The translations under genes and the position numbers were made by a program. Under the pieces are notes generated by a model. That model saw nothing but the letters and a program-made list of their open reading frames with translations. It searched no databases and was not told the DNA's origin. This document shows positions 11,818 to 23,203 of a stretch of DNA of 64,000 bases, piece by piece; positions within the stretch are counted from its first letter, which is position 1, and every line of letters begins with the position of its first letter. Origin of the DNA: Hymenopellis radicata. Its lineage: Eukaryota > Basidiomycota > Agaricomycetes > Agaricales > Physalacriaceae. The stretch spans positions 115,969 to 179,968 of the forward strand of contig JADNRX010000074.1 of assembly GCA_015501595.1 (NCBI GenBank), given 5' to 3'.

Positions 11818-12143
11818 AGCCAGGACCACGGTAAAGGGGAGGAGACAGAATCAACAAGATGATGGTTGACTTGGTTTAAGAAGTAACTTTTGGTCTTGGC
11901 AAACATTTCTAAATTTGGCGGTCGGTGGCTGTGAGACGCATTTGAACTTTTCTGGAAGGGCTCAACTCGTCCCCCCTACTTACGATAAAGCGTGAGTTGC
12001 GCCGACATCGCGATGCCTGCGGGTTTTGGCTTTAAAAAATACCTTGGCGTCGCCAAAAACGCGCAGATGATGGAAGCTATTCGATTGACATCATCGATAC
12101 AAAGGATATACGATAGAAACACGATAGAATGTACCAAAGTATA
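11818..12143. other. Intergenic spacer
   Basis: 326 bp between the Mam3-like start and the ERG26-like stop. It presumably holds the Mam3-like promoter. Nothing else is visible. Confidence 0.4.
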
Positions 12144-13367
12144 CTAGGCACGCCCAGCATCGACCTCCGACTTCCACCACTAGAGATAGACATAGTAAGC
12201 CACCATAAAAGGAAATTCGAAGCCGACTTGGACTAACCTGCATCGTTAACTGAATACCCTCCTGCACCGTGACTTCTGGTTTGTAGCCCAGAATCGCTTT
12301 GGCTTTCCCGCAGCTGAACACCATAGCGGAGGTAGCAAACGTCACAGTGTTACGCGTAAAGGTCTCCTCCCTCTTCCCCGCGATCCACGCCATGAACCGC
12401 ATGACCGAGGCCATGAACAATGCCAGCATCTTGGGAATGACGAACGTCTTCTTCCTCGGCGGCAGCCCCGGGAAAGTCTTGTATATCGCGTCGTAAAAGT
12501 CGTTTTGGAAATCCCAGAATGGCATCGGATCGTCGTTGGTGATGGTAAATGCCTCTCCAGCGACGCGGGCGACTACGCTCGGATCGTCCAGCTTGTCAGC
12601 AGCTAGTACATGTCCCAAGGCAACGTTGCCGATGTAAGTGCGGTCGAATATGTTCTTGTTACCGCCGAGCTGTACGTGGGACATCCCACGTTGAACGGCA
12701 TCGTAGCATCCCGCCATGAGTTCTCTGTCGCCGACACTAGCCATTGGATAAGTTCAAGGACCCCTTAATTAGCAGTTAAGCACCTGGAAGGACTTACCCA
12801 AAAAGCCCTGCTGGTCGGATAGAGACCGTTCGCATGTCATTCTTACCATTTGCTGCAAGGACGGCTTGCTCAGCCATAGCCTTCGAAACCGTGTAAGGGT
12901 CGAAAGGTGTCTCGGGGTAGGGCAAGGTCTCATCCCCGTTGACTATGTCCTCCCGCTGAAGACGACGCCAGATGAACTATGGTAGATCAACTTCGCAACA
13001 CCAGCCTCCAAAGCGGCCTCGATCACGTTATGTGTACCCTCCACGTTCACTTTGTGGAATATGGGAAGGTTGTCGCGATTTTTGGTCGATAGTGGGGATA
13101 TGCAATGGAAAATGCAGGTCGCGCCGCTCTGAGGACCCATTAACAAAATGTGCGCCACGTTCATAGGGGTTGAGAACGAACCAATTTGATAGCTTTTGAA
13201 ATGTCTGCCTTGATACAGACATCACCAGGATAAAATGGCACGTCGTCATTTTTCTGTTCGCGACCAAAAGACGAGACCACGTCGCCGCGACTGTGAAGGC
13301 GCTGCACAATATGCCTACCTATATGGTCCTCTCCACCCAAGACGAGATAGACGTTTCCGGGAGACAT
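12144..13367 (-). CDS. 3-beta-hydroxysteroid dehydrogenase/isomerase family, ERG26-like
   Basis: The start is ATG 13367 (MSPGNVYLVLGGEDHIGRHI). The glycine-rich motif is GGEDHIG instead of the usual GGxGxxG, which is a noticeable variation. Downstream are KVNVEGTHNVIEAALEAGV, KLIYHSSSGVVFSG, the catalytic PYTVSKAMAEQAVLAA (Tyr-x-x-x-Lys), RPAGLFG and FDRTYIGNVALGHVLAAD. The C-terminus is hydrophobic (LALFMASVMRFMAWIAG) and ends WWKSEVDAGRA with stop at 12144-12146, reached through an intron that begins after the TMQ codons. The architecture is that of sterol-4-alpha-carboxylate 3-dehydrogenase (decarboxylating), an ER enzyme of C-4 demethylation in ergosterol synthesis. A related NAD-dependent steroid dehydrogenase of unknown substrate is possible, since the family is multi-copy in agaricomycetes. 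Confidence 0.8.
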
Positions 13368-13789
13368 GGTTAGCGCACTGCTGTCGGGGTAGTGAAAAAA
13401 ACAAGAGGGAACGACGATCCAAGTCTCAGTTTCATCAGCCTTAGTATGAAGTTGAAGGGCCCTTTGAAAGGTGCGCGCCGCGCGACGGGATGGCATCCGA
13501 CGGATAAATCGACAGCATTGGTGACTCACATTACGACAATCAAGCCAAGATCCAACGGCGACTCGCGAGTGAGTGGTCACGCCTTTCCACTACAATCCCA
13601 AAAGTGGATGAGTAAGCGCAGAGTACCACCGCAGTTGGGGATGAGTAAGCCACGCTCTCCTTCCTGTCGACGCGTCACGCGTCTGGCGCGTCTCGATTGA
13701 ATATAAAGAGGGGCAGCTTTCAGCTTTAGATCCCAACAAACCTTCCAACATTTTACATTCTCGACCACCATCTCATCTGATCTACAACG
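13368..13789. promoter_or_regulatory. Divergent promoter region, ERG26-like and methyltransferase
   Basis: 422 bp between two divergently arranged start codons. A TATA-like GAATATAAAG lies at about 13699-13708, some 80 bp before the methyltransferase ATG. No coding potential. Confidence 0.5.
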
Positions 13790-14781
13790 ATGTGCCCCGG
13801 AAACCCCAACTGCCACCACCGTCAGGCCGTCGAGAAAGCGCAGGCTCAGGAGCATGAGCATGAGCACGACCACCACGGCCATACCCATGCCGCCCACGAG
13901 CATGGCCACACCCACGGCGCTCATGAGCATGGCCATGACTACGCTTCCGCCAACAAAGAGCACTTCGACAGGACCGCCGGGGAGTACGACTCCAAAATCC
14001 CCGCCATCAAGGAGATCACCGCAAAGTTCGCTTTTCCTGTCGCTTCACTGACCAAATTATTCATCAAACCTATATTTCAGAGAAGCCAAGTTCATCATCA
14101 GCGACGGCTACAAGTTTGATCCAAGCTCGACCACTCTGTTGAACTTTGCTTGTGGAACGGGTAAGCGACGCCACTGCATCGCAGAAACCTAGTAACTCAC
14201 ATGTTCGAGTAGGTCTGATGGAGAAAGACCTGATCGCGCATTGCAAGCGCATCCAAGGCGTCGACATCAGCCAGGGCATGGTCGACCAATACAACCAACG
14301 CGCTGAATCCCTCGGCGTAGCCGACAAGATGAAGGCTGTTGCCCTCCAGCTCAAAGCCGAGGATGGCATGCTTGACGGAGAAAAGTTTGACGTCGTCCTC
14401 GTACGTGGCGTCTTCTTGGCCACCGAATACTCCATTTTGACCATCTTTCAGTGCACCATGGCTTACCACCATTTCGAGTCTCCGCTCGAGATCACAAAGC
14501 TACTCAAGTTCTTCCTGAAGCCAGGAGGTGTCCTTATCGTCACCGACCGTGAAGGGAGCACTGATAATGAAGCCTTGCTGGCGCCTACCGCCGCGCACAA
14601 GCTTACCGTCGCGCACATGCACGGATTCGTTGAAGCCGATATGCGCAAGATGTTCGGAGACGCTGGTTTGGAGGATGTTCAGTATACTCTTGTTCCTGGG
14701 GCCATTCTGGAGAAGAAGTTCTTTCAGATAGAAAGCGCTATATTCATGGCGAAGGGGAAGAACATCCAGGCGCAGCTGTAA
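13790..14781 (+). CDS. SAM-dependent methyltransferase with His-rich N-terminus
   Basis: Four exons from ATG 13790. Introns at about 14029-14080, 14161-14213 and 14401-14451 all have GT-AG ends and keep frame. Residues 1-60 are extremely rich in His (repeats of the type HEHGHTHGAHEHGHDY), then DYASANKEHFDRTAGEYD begins the methyltransferase fold. Motif I is LLNFACGTG, followed by the acidic loop QGVDISQGMVDQY, a CTMAYHHFESP motif and PGGVLIVTDREG. The C-terminus FFQIESAIFMAKGKN is normal for class I enzymes; total about 270 residues. The substrate is unknown. The His tract could bind Ni, Zn or Cu, or it may be a neutral low-complexity addition; that part is inference. Confidence 0.85.
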
Positions 14782-14880
14782 AACATCAGCGAAAGACATG
14801 TCCTATCTGTAACAAGCAATGATACTTCGCCTTGTGGATGAACAAAAATAAATTCAGGACTGACATTCAATACTCTAGAT

Positions 14881-16091
14881 CTAGAAGGCCGAGTCCAAGA
14901 ATTTCCTTGCAACCTCTACGCCAAGCTACACACCATGAGTTGCGGGAAACGGGGACATTTAGATAACGACGTACGAATGTGGCAGCATTTGCTGGGAATG
15001 CTCTTGCCATCGCAGGACCAAATCCTTTCCAAAGTGCACCAACACCATCGGCAGCTATTGTCTTTCTTGCGCAATCCATGAAGCCAAAATATGTACCGGA
15101 AGGTGCCGATTGTATGCGTGATTTTATGACCTGTTATCACTCTCAGTAAACGTACAAGGAATCCGAAAACCTTGACGTACATCAGGAGGAATCGCGAGCG
15201 ACCACATCGCAACGCCAGCCATTCCGCCAGCGAATATGACTGCTCCTAGGTTGAGCTCTGATGGTGATGAGCCAGCGGGTGTTAAAGCTTTCTTTGTCAC
15301 TTCATAGGCAGCGAAATACGCGGCACTACCAGGCCCATCGCGCGCAACGGTCGCGACAGATCCTCTATAGATACTTCTTATACCGCCCTCCTTGTACAGG
15401 TGTTTGATAACGTCAACAACACCTTTATACTTGTGTTCTGAACCGCCCTGGCCTTGCACTTGGAGCAGAACTTTGGCGCGTTCGACCGGGGCGGTAACAA
15501 GCGTTGAGGGGATCGCAGAGAGAAAACCCGCGGTTGCCAATTCGGGAACAGATAAGCTCTCGCTAGTGCGCTTTGGCGTGAGGGCGAATATCAACAATTT
15601 GGACATGTCATAAGCCTATCTGGGTGTTAGATATCGATCAAGCCAAACTCGGGTTCGCGTACCCAGAAAGATACAGCGAAAATGGGCGTGACACCAAGAA
15701 GAGGAGGGACCATGCCGCGATACATCCTGAAAGACGCGTGTTCAGAAGGCATGCATACATCCAGTTCGATTCGGTAATCACCCAGTAATGCCATCCTTGG
15801 CTACCGTCTTTTTCACCACGTCAAGCGCACCGGTGTACGCACCCGGTGCGGCTGTCTGCAGTCGTGTTTTCGTCAAGTCGAATGGATGACCTGGCCAGAC
15901 GATGAGCACTGCTTCAGCATCGCGTCCATCGCTACACGCACCGACGAGGACAGCGCAGACGCCTCCGAAGCCTCCCGAAACGAACGACTTGACTGACTCC
16001 GCCGTCGCAGAACCAACGTCCTCGGCTGCCGCTTTGCTCTGCACCAAAAATGTGAGACGGTAGGACGAGGATGAGAGCAAAAGAGTACCAT
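14881..16091 (-). CDS. Mitochondrial carnitine/acylcarnitine carrier (SLC25)
   Basis: The three carrier repeats are all visible with their signatures: GHPFDLTKTRLQTA, TAPVERAKVLLQVQ and PPDVIKSRIQSAP (the last restored across an intron after Pro-Pro-Asp). The C-terminal RAFPANAATF is characteristic of carnitine/acylcarnitine translocases, which exchange acylcarnitine for carnitine across the inner mitochondrial membrane for beta-oxidation. The stop is at 14881-14883 after KFLDSAF. The best start is an exon that ends right after the ATG (16089-16091), spliced over GTACTC...GTGCAG to SKAAAEDVGSATAES. This start is inferred from frame only, and an upstream alternative cannot be excluded. Confidence 0.85.
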
Positions 16092-16742
16092 TTTCCAAAC
16101 AGCGTAGAGAGTGGTTACAGTGAAAGAAGGCTACGGACTTAGTACTGTTGTCTAGCACTGATGGTGGACGGGAACGGAGTCGCGAGAGCCGAGAAAGCTA
16201 TCACATGAATCTTTTTACCCCCTTTGGTAGATGGCCTTGATCGGTCCCGCTCCTTTCCCCGCACGAATAGGTTCCGCGGTGCGGTCTAACCATCAATCTC
16301 AACAATCCCAAAACGCCAGTATTAATTGAGCAGTCAGACCACCGAATGATGTTGAAAATTGTATATCATTATGTGAATAAATTAATCCAGCTTTCCTCAT
16401 TGGTAAACCAAATTACTTGGAATCAATTCTCAGATGCAAGGATAGGCATGCAGAGCAACCGACAGAAATGCAAAAGGTATCAGCAGGGTATCAGTGACAG
16501 GTGCTCACTCAATCGGATCTAGGTACGCATGTAACGAAGCTACACAACTAGTAGCCGGATCTGACCGTACAGAGGATAGATGCGCCACACTTAAGGAGAT
16601 TGCCGCCCGAATGCCATTTTACCGTCACGGTGGTTGGAGTCTGGACTCACCAACTTGAATTTGCCGCTTTGGTTTGTTTGAGTACTAACATTTTCTTGGC
16701 CTTTTGCTGCCTACTACTCAAGGCATCATTACTACCACTAGA
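16092..16742. other. Intergenic region
   Basis: About 650 bp between two genes on the same strand: the carrier promoter and the dehydrogenase 3' end. AT-rich parts occur near 16320-16440. No ORF, repeat or RNA is supported. Confidence 0.5.
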
Positions 16743-19113
16743 TTAATGGTGTGTAGGCATATTCACAGACGCTCGTGTACCAACAGCATCTTCCGCTTTC
16801 CACAAACTTGTAGTTGTCTGACAGATATGTGAATTTCGGATGTAACAACTCAATGAGCTAGACGAACCTTGTTCTGCGTGTAGAAATTGATTCCGCTAGT
16901 TGAATATCAAGACCTGCGCTTGCGACCAATGAAGCGACACGTACCTTTTACCGTAAAAGTGGGTGTCACCCAAGAAGCTTCCCTTGTTGCCGCTCCACGA
17001 GAACATGGGCAAGGGCACAGGTATGGGAACGTTGATCCCAATCTGCCCCACATTGACCTCGGTTTCGAACTTGCGAGCTGTAGCGCCGGACTGTGTGAAG
17101 ATCGCAGCGCCGTTGCCATATCGGTTCTCGTTGATGATGTCGAGCGCGTCATCCAAGGTGTCTGCTTTCACAACGACTAGAACTGGGCCGAATATCTCCG
17201 CCCTACGTGTGTGGATTCATTGAGCAGCTATCAGCAGAAGGGAAGGAGATACCCACTGGTAACACATCATGCTCGTGTTTGCCTCGATAATCGTCGGACC
17301 GACAAAATTACCTTCAGGATATGCGGCGACTTTGATGTTTCGTCCGTCGAGAAGAATCTTTCCTTGGCCCTCGGCCGAGCTTATGAGATCAATGATCCTG
17401 GCTTTCGCGGCGGGGGAAATCACAGGACCTCTGAATGCGCCGTGAGCGAATCAAACCAACAACGGAAACAGTGTACTCACAGATCAGCACCCTCTTCAAA
17501 ACCACCGCTGACCTTCAATTTCGCGGCCCTTTCCACCAATTCAGGAAGCCAAGACTGGGCTTCGCCAATAAGGAGTGCTATATGCAAGGAATCAGCACCG
17601 GGTGAATGTCAAGCATATGAGACGTGCCGACTGATATAGCCATGCATCGCTGACCAGCGGCTGTAGGATATGGTTGAATGAGAGGTTCCATCGCAAAAGG
17701 ACCGATGACTCACCGCCAAAGGCAGCACCGATGAGAGAGTTCAGTGCGAGATTCTTATTAGCTTAAGGAGGACTTAGGAGAGATGCGATAATCGAGATTG
17801 CAGATACCCACCGTCGGGCATCACGATCGCATGATTCTTCGCACCCAGGTTGGCCTGCAAGGCACATCAATATGAATCAGACGCGACGCGTCCTGCTCAC
17901 CTGGACGCGTTTACCGTTACGTGTTCCCCTAACAAGAACGTCAGCCTCGCGTGGATTTCGTCCCCCTCGTCATACCTCTCGTAAATATGGCGTCCAGCTC
18001 TATCGCCACCGACAAAGCTGATGGCTTTAATTGCCGGGTGGTCACAGATGGAGTTGACCGTATTGACGCCGCCGTGGACAATGTTGAGGACACCGGGTGG
18101 AAGGCCTGCGAAACGGGATGAGGATGTCCCGTACATGCGTGGGGAAAACGCGTACCAGCACGCTGGCACAGCTCAGCAATGATCATTGCGGCACCGGGAT
18201 CTCGCTCAGACGGCTTCAGGACTAATGTATTGCCCGTTACAGCAGCCATGGGGATCGACCACAAAGGAATCATCCTATCGATACAAGGGCGTTAAACACG
18301 GGAGAAGTCGCAAGCAAAACACGTACGCTGGGAAGTTAAACGGCGCAATACTCGCGCAAACGCCTAAAGGCACTTTGCGGACGTAGGTATCCATGTCCTT
18401 GCTGACTGCGTATTGTTAGCTCTTGATATCAGGTAGAAGCACAAGCAGACCTTCAATCTTCTCGCCTAATAAGGTGGAGGTTATGCCAGTAGCGGTTTCT
18501 ACAACCTGGAGACCGCGTAGCAAATCTCCTTGTGCATCTACGGAAGCAATGTCAAGCGTGAGACGCGCCGATGATAAAGGTGATATGCAATCAGACCTGG
18601 CAGTGTCTTGCCTTGTTCAAGTACAATGCTATGCGCGATTGAGTCTGCGTTTTGCCGAAGCAAGGCTTGAAGTCTATCCAGGGGTGAGAATGCGGGAACG
18701 TGCTCAGACGGTCATATAAACACACTCCATGGCAAAACGTTGACGAGCCAGGACGCTTGTGCGACTCCACGATTTGTACGCCTCGGCGGCGGCATCGACT
18801 GCTTGCTCAAACTCGGTATTCGTTGTGTGAGGCACACGGGTAAGCAGCGTTTGTGTAGACTATGAGTATTATGCTGTTAATGTCGGCTCTGACATACTCG
18901 CTAACAACATACCGGATCTAGGACGTCAATCCATTCTGTCGCCTTGCTTTCGACAAACTGGCCTCCAATGAAGTTCTTGGTGGTTCCACCGGTCGCGCTA
19001 GTGCCCTTCCACTGGTCAGATAGTTGTTCAGCCTTTGGCCTCGCCGCTGCGCTGAGGGCGCGAGAGACGGACGACGAGCTAAAACAGCGTCTCTGTGCAG
19101 CGAGTAGGACCAT
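16743..19113 (-). CDS. Methylmalonate-semialdehyde dehydrogenase (acylating), mitochondrial
   Basis: The start is ATG 19113: [20 protein letters not shown], an Arg/Ser-rich mitochondrial targeting peptide. The body has the family blocks [60 protein letters not shown], the catalytic cysteine in GGQRCMAIS and [20 protein letters not shown]. The last exons give [10 protein letters not shown] and [20 protein letters not shown] before the stop at 16743-16745. More than ten short introns. It oxidises (methyl)malonate semialdehyde to propionyl- or acetyl-CoA in valine and pyrimidine catabolism. The CoA-dependent subfamily is assigned from the [11 protein letters not shown] and C-terminal blocks. The gene is divergent from the Myb-like gene with only 128 bp between start codons. 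Confidence 0.92.
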
Positions 19114-19241
19114 GGTATTGGTCAAGTATTGGTTAGAGTTGAAGCGGTGTCCAGGTGCTCGTTCAGCAGACACACTTCCTTTTTAGGACGAATTCACCGA
19201 TTAGCCTAGTCACGTGCACGTCTGAGTTTTTCTTCCTCACC
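19114..19241. promoter_or_regulatory. Compact bidirectional promoter (MMSDH / Myb-like gene)
   Basis: 128 bp between divergent start codons. It contains two ATTGGT (inverted CCAAT) sites at about 19118-19134 and a CACGTG E-box at about 19210-19216, close to the Myb-like start. Confidence 0.5.
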
Positions 19242-21116
19242 ATGAACGCCATGAATGGCTTCCCCCCTTCGACAAGGACCTGGAGACCATGCGAATGGGT
19301 AACGGACACGCGGGCCAATTTGCCGCCAACAACTACTCGTCGTCTAGCGCGAATCCATACCCCGAATACTCTCCATCCGGCATGCCTAACCAGTACGCGA
19401 ACAATGTCGATATGCGGCAGCAGATGTCGTCGCCGGCGAATGCAATGGCACCGAATGGACACTGGCCTGGCATGTTTAACCAGACCCCACATCAGAGGCC
19501 TATGCAGCCTGCACAAATGACCGGTCACCAGCAGCAGTTCAACCAACAATGGCATCAGCCTTTGGGCGCCCAATCCTTCCCCAATGCTATGCGCGGAATG
19601 CCCCTCGGTATGAATGGCGGTATGCCTTTCATACCTCCGCAGATGATGCAGGACGCGATGGTCATCCACAAGCGGGAGGAGGAGACTCTTGTGCGCACAC
19701 TTATCAATGCCCAAACCAATCGTGTGTCCTACAGAGAGGCACTGAACGGTCTACACGGGGTACGTATGTCTTGCTCTGATGCCCCGCAATACGCGTCTGA
19801 TGTTGTCTAGACCAACAACCATAGTGCTAGCCTATGGAAGGATCACTATCTGGAGCATAAATATCGTCTTGACGGCGACATTGCCCAGTATTTCAATCGC
19901 TTGCGTAACCATTCCAGCCACTCTGCTGCTCTTGTCAAGAAACCCTCATTTCCCAATTTGAAGCTGGAGCCCTCAGTTTCGCCTATCGCTTCCTCTTCAG
20001 TACCTCCATCTGCTGCCAGAAATCGCCGTACTAGAAACTCTAGTACTCCCACAGCGCAGCCTTCCTCATCGACGCCTACTATTGGTCGCCGCAACACCAT
20101 AAACAGCCTTACCACCCATACAGCTGTCTTCGACCGCCGCCTTCCCCAACCACATGTTGACCTCAAAATACCTGAACCTCCTTCACGGTCTCCCACACCT
20201 CCAACACTGGTCATCCCGAAAGGCCGCGGAAACAAATTTACTGAGCAGGACAAGACGTTCTTCCTCAAATTCATATCACGTCGAGTCAAAGAGGATGCAA
20301 GTCTAACACGAAACGATCTCTGTGAACTCTTAGCAGAGAAGGCTCGTCTTACGCCTTTTATTCTTCCGAGCTGGTTTATGCTGAAATCGTAATCGTAGGC
20401 ACCGCACCACAGCACCCAATCATGGGCTTCATACTGGTCCAACAATCATGACATGCCCGACAAGATCCTCGCTGCCGCAAAGGGCGAACTGGGGGATGAC
20501 GAGGACGAATCTGAGGAGGAACGAATAACAAAGTCTCGTCCACGGCCCAAGTACAAGGACATTAGTTCAGACGACGACGGCGGAGATGAAGATGATGAAG
20601 ATGAGGACGACGAAGAGGCGAAACACAACGACGACGAAGATGCAGAAGGTGACGATGATGATGAAGCGGACGAAGATGAAGACGATGAAGACGTGGAAAT
20701 ACCGCCGTTTGACGAGGAAGCGATGGGACCCAAGGGTGGTCCGTTCACTGATGCTGACCTTGCCATCACTGCGCGACATATTGCCAGTTTTCCAGATTTC
20801 TCCAAAGTCAACTTTCAAGACAAATGGCTTCCTTTTGGCGAAAAAGTGTGTCAAGTCGCAGATTCCCTGTGCTTCCTGTTAACAGCGTCTAGTACCCACA
20901 ACGCTCCGCCAAATCTTGGGCTGAATATTACCGTCGGAACGAGAAAGGTGCATCCTCTCTCTACCTCTCAGATTTTTTTTGCTAATGGGAGAAGCTCTTG
21001 AAACGCTTGCTCGTAAAATCCGCAAACAGAATCCGCCTTCGAAGCGAAAGTTTCAGGCTGACGACGAGGATGAGGACGATGAGAAGGACAGTAAACACCC
21101 GAAACTGACCTCTTGA
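19242..21116 (+). CDS. Acidic protein with three Myb/Rap1-like modules
   Basis: Five exons; introns 19760-19810, 20342-20398, 20846-20892 and 20948-20994. The second would use a GC donor (AAG|GCTCGT), since only it restores EKAPHHSTQSWASYW. Three related helical modules end in an aromatic motif: about 19669-19860 (ASLWKDHYLEH), 20237-20470 (TQSWASYWSNNHD) and 20744-21020 (AKSWAEYYRRNEK). They resemble Rap1-type Myb repeats. Between modules 2 and 3 is a long Asp/Glu tract (20500-20700). The C-terminus is basic then acidic (PPSKRKFQADDEDED) with stop 21114-21116. The N-terminal region is Met/Gln/Asn-rich. ATG 19242 has the best context but reaches the main frame only if one base is added in the C6 run at 19261-19267; otherwise the start is ATG 19289. 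Likely nuclear and DNA-binding; this is inference. Confidence 0.7.
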
Positions 21117-21334
21117 CCTCGATTTCTACCTTTTTCCCTCTTTTTATTCTTGTTTTTACAGCTGTGTTCACTGTTTCGCTATATTGCTTGCTTTCGTTGC
21201 AACATTCGGGGGGTTATTGGTGTCTGTATCTAGCTGGGTGTTGCTTGGACGTTCATTGTACACTTATATTCACATAATTTATGGCCATTACTATTATCCT
21301 ATTCCTGTATATACTTACCATTTTGTACGTCCAT
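21016..21334 (+). repeat. Direct repeat copy A: end of Myb-like gene and its 3' UTR
   Basis: This 319-bp stretch (last coding bases from AAATCCGCAAAC, stop and 3' UTR up to TTTGTACGTCCAT) recurs at 44366-44690 with about ten substitutions and three small indels. This is the copy attached to the complete gene. Confidence 0.95.
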
Positions 21335-22714
21335 CACCTTGCTTGTCAAGGTCCTTCCGGGTCCTTCGTCTGGTGAAATTAGCCGACAAATAAGTACAAA
21401 CCGGCGGCTTCTCCCTCCAGCTGCTACTCACTAATTTACCTTTGGTACTACTACCATGAAGTATGTGTATACGCTACCTATGTACTATCCGTCGCGTTAG
21501 CCTGAATGATGATGTTGATGACGCACGAAAGTTACCAAGATCGCCTCTTACACCTCTTCTCTCCCCCGGATGCTCCTACCCGACCCTTAAGCTCTACCGC
21601 CGTGGATCGTCCGAGAACGTCACGGTGAGCTCGACTTCTGGGGACGGTAGAGAGCGCAGGAGACGTATGGGTGGTGCCTTATGACATCACCGCATGCGCA
21701 CCTCCTGCGACCAGCCGGCCCTGTGGGCCATGTGGCTGTACCACAACAACAACAACCACGGTCCACAACCAGATCATGATTCACAACATGATACAGTACT
21801 CATCTCCTCTCCTTTATGACTTTTCCCCATTCTTCATCTTCGTTGCTGGCAGCAACTTGGTGGAATATCAATTGCGGGAACAGTTCTTCATCAGAATCTC
21901 GCAACAATCCAGTCGCACCCCGAACTTTGAGACAACGCGACATATATGTTAACGCGTGGTGGTGTAGCAATGTCGAACAATTGTCGGGCCTTGTGACCGA
22001 TAATCCATGAACGCGTATGCCAACATCAATGGATACTGCCTTCATTTTACATCCATGATGCAGGTGGACCTTTGCGCTGCTGGATAGACAGTATACTTCT
22101 CTGACACAGCTGGATTGCTCCAATCCCTCAAGTTGTGAAGTCCGTGTCTGCTCCACTGTTTCGACGAGGACAGTGTACAACGGGAGGAACTGGAGGTAAA
22201 CAATTGTCTCATAGCCTGGCGAGGGCGGCTGAGGCTGTGTCTCGGTGTTCGACCTAGTATTTTGCCTTTGACCACCTGGCATCGTCAGTGAGCTCGGCGA
22301 CGAGAAGATAAGCGAATAGAGATATACTGCGGGCGAGGGAGAATGCACTAAGGGAGGACGGCAGACAGCAAAAGGAAGAAACCTGCGTGTCATTATCAAC
22401 AAGCGGGTCACGAAACGCGTCGTCGTCGCGGCAATGTCCCGCGCACCGGAGAGCATCTACAGAACGATGAGAAGGCAATAATACGAGGAAATAGCACGAT
22501 CCCCATAAATACGTAGACACACCTGTGATGGACATTTGATGGGGCGAGATCCAGAAGACTCGGGTGCATATTGCGCCGCCACATAGTTCGGTCAACCACA
22601 AATAATGCACGGCAACGAGCTGGGCGATATAGTCATGAGAGCGCCGACGTGCTATAACGAGTCTGCCCTATGCAGGCGTTCTCAGTGACACTGGAAAACA
22701 TGAATATATGCGTC
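21335..22714. other. Spacer, left side of the transposon nest
   Basis: About 1.4 kb after repeat copy A with no recognised protein. A minus-strand frame (21800-22282) is listed separately. A (CAA) run encoding nothing obvious lies at about 21744-21760. Confidence 0.4.
21800..22282 (-). CDS. Hypothetical protein (weak)
   Basis: A 160-codon minus-strand frame from ATG 22282 (MPGGQRQNTRSNTETQPQPP) to stop 21800. The frame stays open further upstream to 22456. The sequence has some protein-like composition (GYETIVYLQFLPLYTVLVET) but no motif I recognise and no clear splice sites. It lies in the spacer left of the LTR element, where a host gene remnant is plausible. It may be spurious. Confidence 0.3.
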   Translation of the reverse strand: MPGGQRQNTRSNTETQPQPPSPGYETIVYLQFLPLYTVLVETVEQTRTSQLEGLEQSSCVREVYCLSSSAKVHLHHGCKMKAVSIDVGIRVHGLSVTRPDNCSTLLHHHALTYMSRCLKVRGATGLLRDSDEELFPQLIFHQVAASNEDEEWGKVIKERR

Positions 22715-22902
22715 TCATATTTCGGCAAAATGCTCGTACCGTTTCAAATCAAGCTGTGTATCTTTCAGATGCTCTCCAAGTCTTGTTCCTAAATCTTCAT
22801 AATGGGCATCGTACTTCGTCGCGGCTGCAGTCGCGTACACGGCGCGCTCATGACACCTGCGGTCGCATTCACGATGGATACGGTCGCGTCCACAGCCCGT
22901 CT
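22715..22902 (-). pseudogene. C-terminal exon of a possible host gene split by the LTR elements
   Basis: On the minus strand an acceptor (CACCTAG) at 22903 opens a coding-like frame: TGCGRDRIHRECDRRC, then HERAVYATAAATKYDAHYED, LGTRLGEHLKDTQLDLKRYE and HFAEI with stop at 22715-22717. A matching donor (CCCAG|GTACGTG) lies at 31967-31968, on the other side of the first LTR element. Removing the element leaves an intron of about 60 nt. The upstream exon would be 31968-32034 plus 42624 onward, cut again by the second LTR element. The protein is not recognised, and two competing frames exist upstream. Confidence 0.4.
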
Positions 22903-22957
22903 CTAGGTGATGAGGGTGAAGACAAGGCCGGTGGTGGATAGAGATAGACAGGGACGC

Positions 22958-23203
22958 TGTAGCGAATAGTGACCGCTGTCACCGCTACTTTCCTTTTTTA
23001 CTCTATTTCTCTACTTTACTTTACTCATAGATGCGGCGCGCAACCCATAGAGCGAGCCGCTGTTACTCAGTACTCTTATTTTCTCTATATAAGACCTAGC
23101 TACTACGTAGAAGTACTTCAGCTCAATCGAGGATACTTTCACCCGGTCTATCTTCGGAACGCGCTCTCGTGTGACGCTACCTTATTCGTACGCTAACGTC
23201 ACA
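22958..23203 (+). repeat. 5' LTR of element 1
   Basis: 246 bp, TG...CA termini. It contains a TATA-like TCTCTATATAAGACC at about 23083-23097, the likely promoter of the element. Confidence 0.92.

Noticed and set aside
13161..13580. Extended minus-strand frame upstream of the ERG26-like ATG
   Set aside because: The frame has no better start; ATG 13367 fits the conserved N-terminal nucleotide-binding motif.
20446..20811. Ser-rich minus-strand ORF
   Set aside because: It is the antisense of the Asp/Glu tract in the Myb-like gene.
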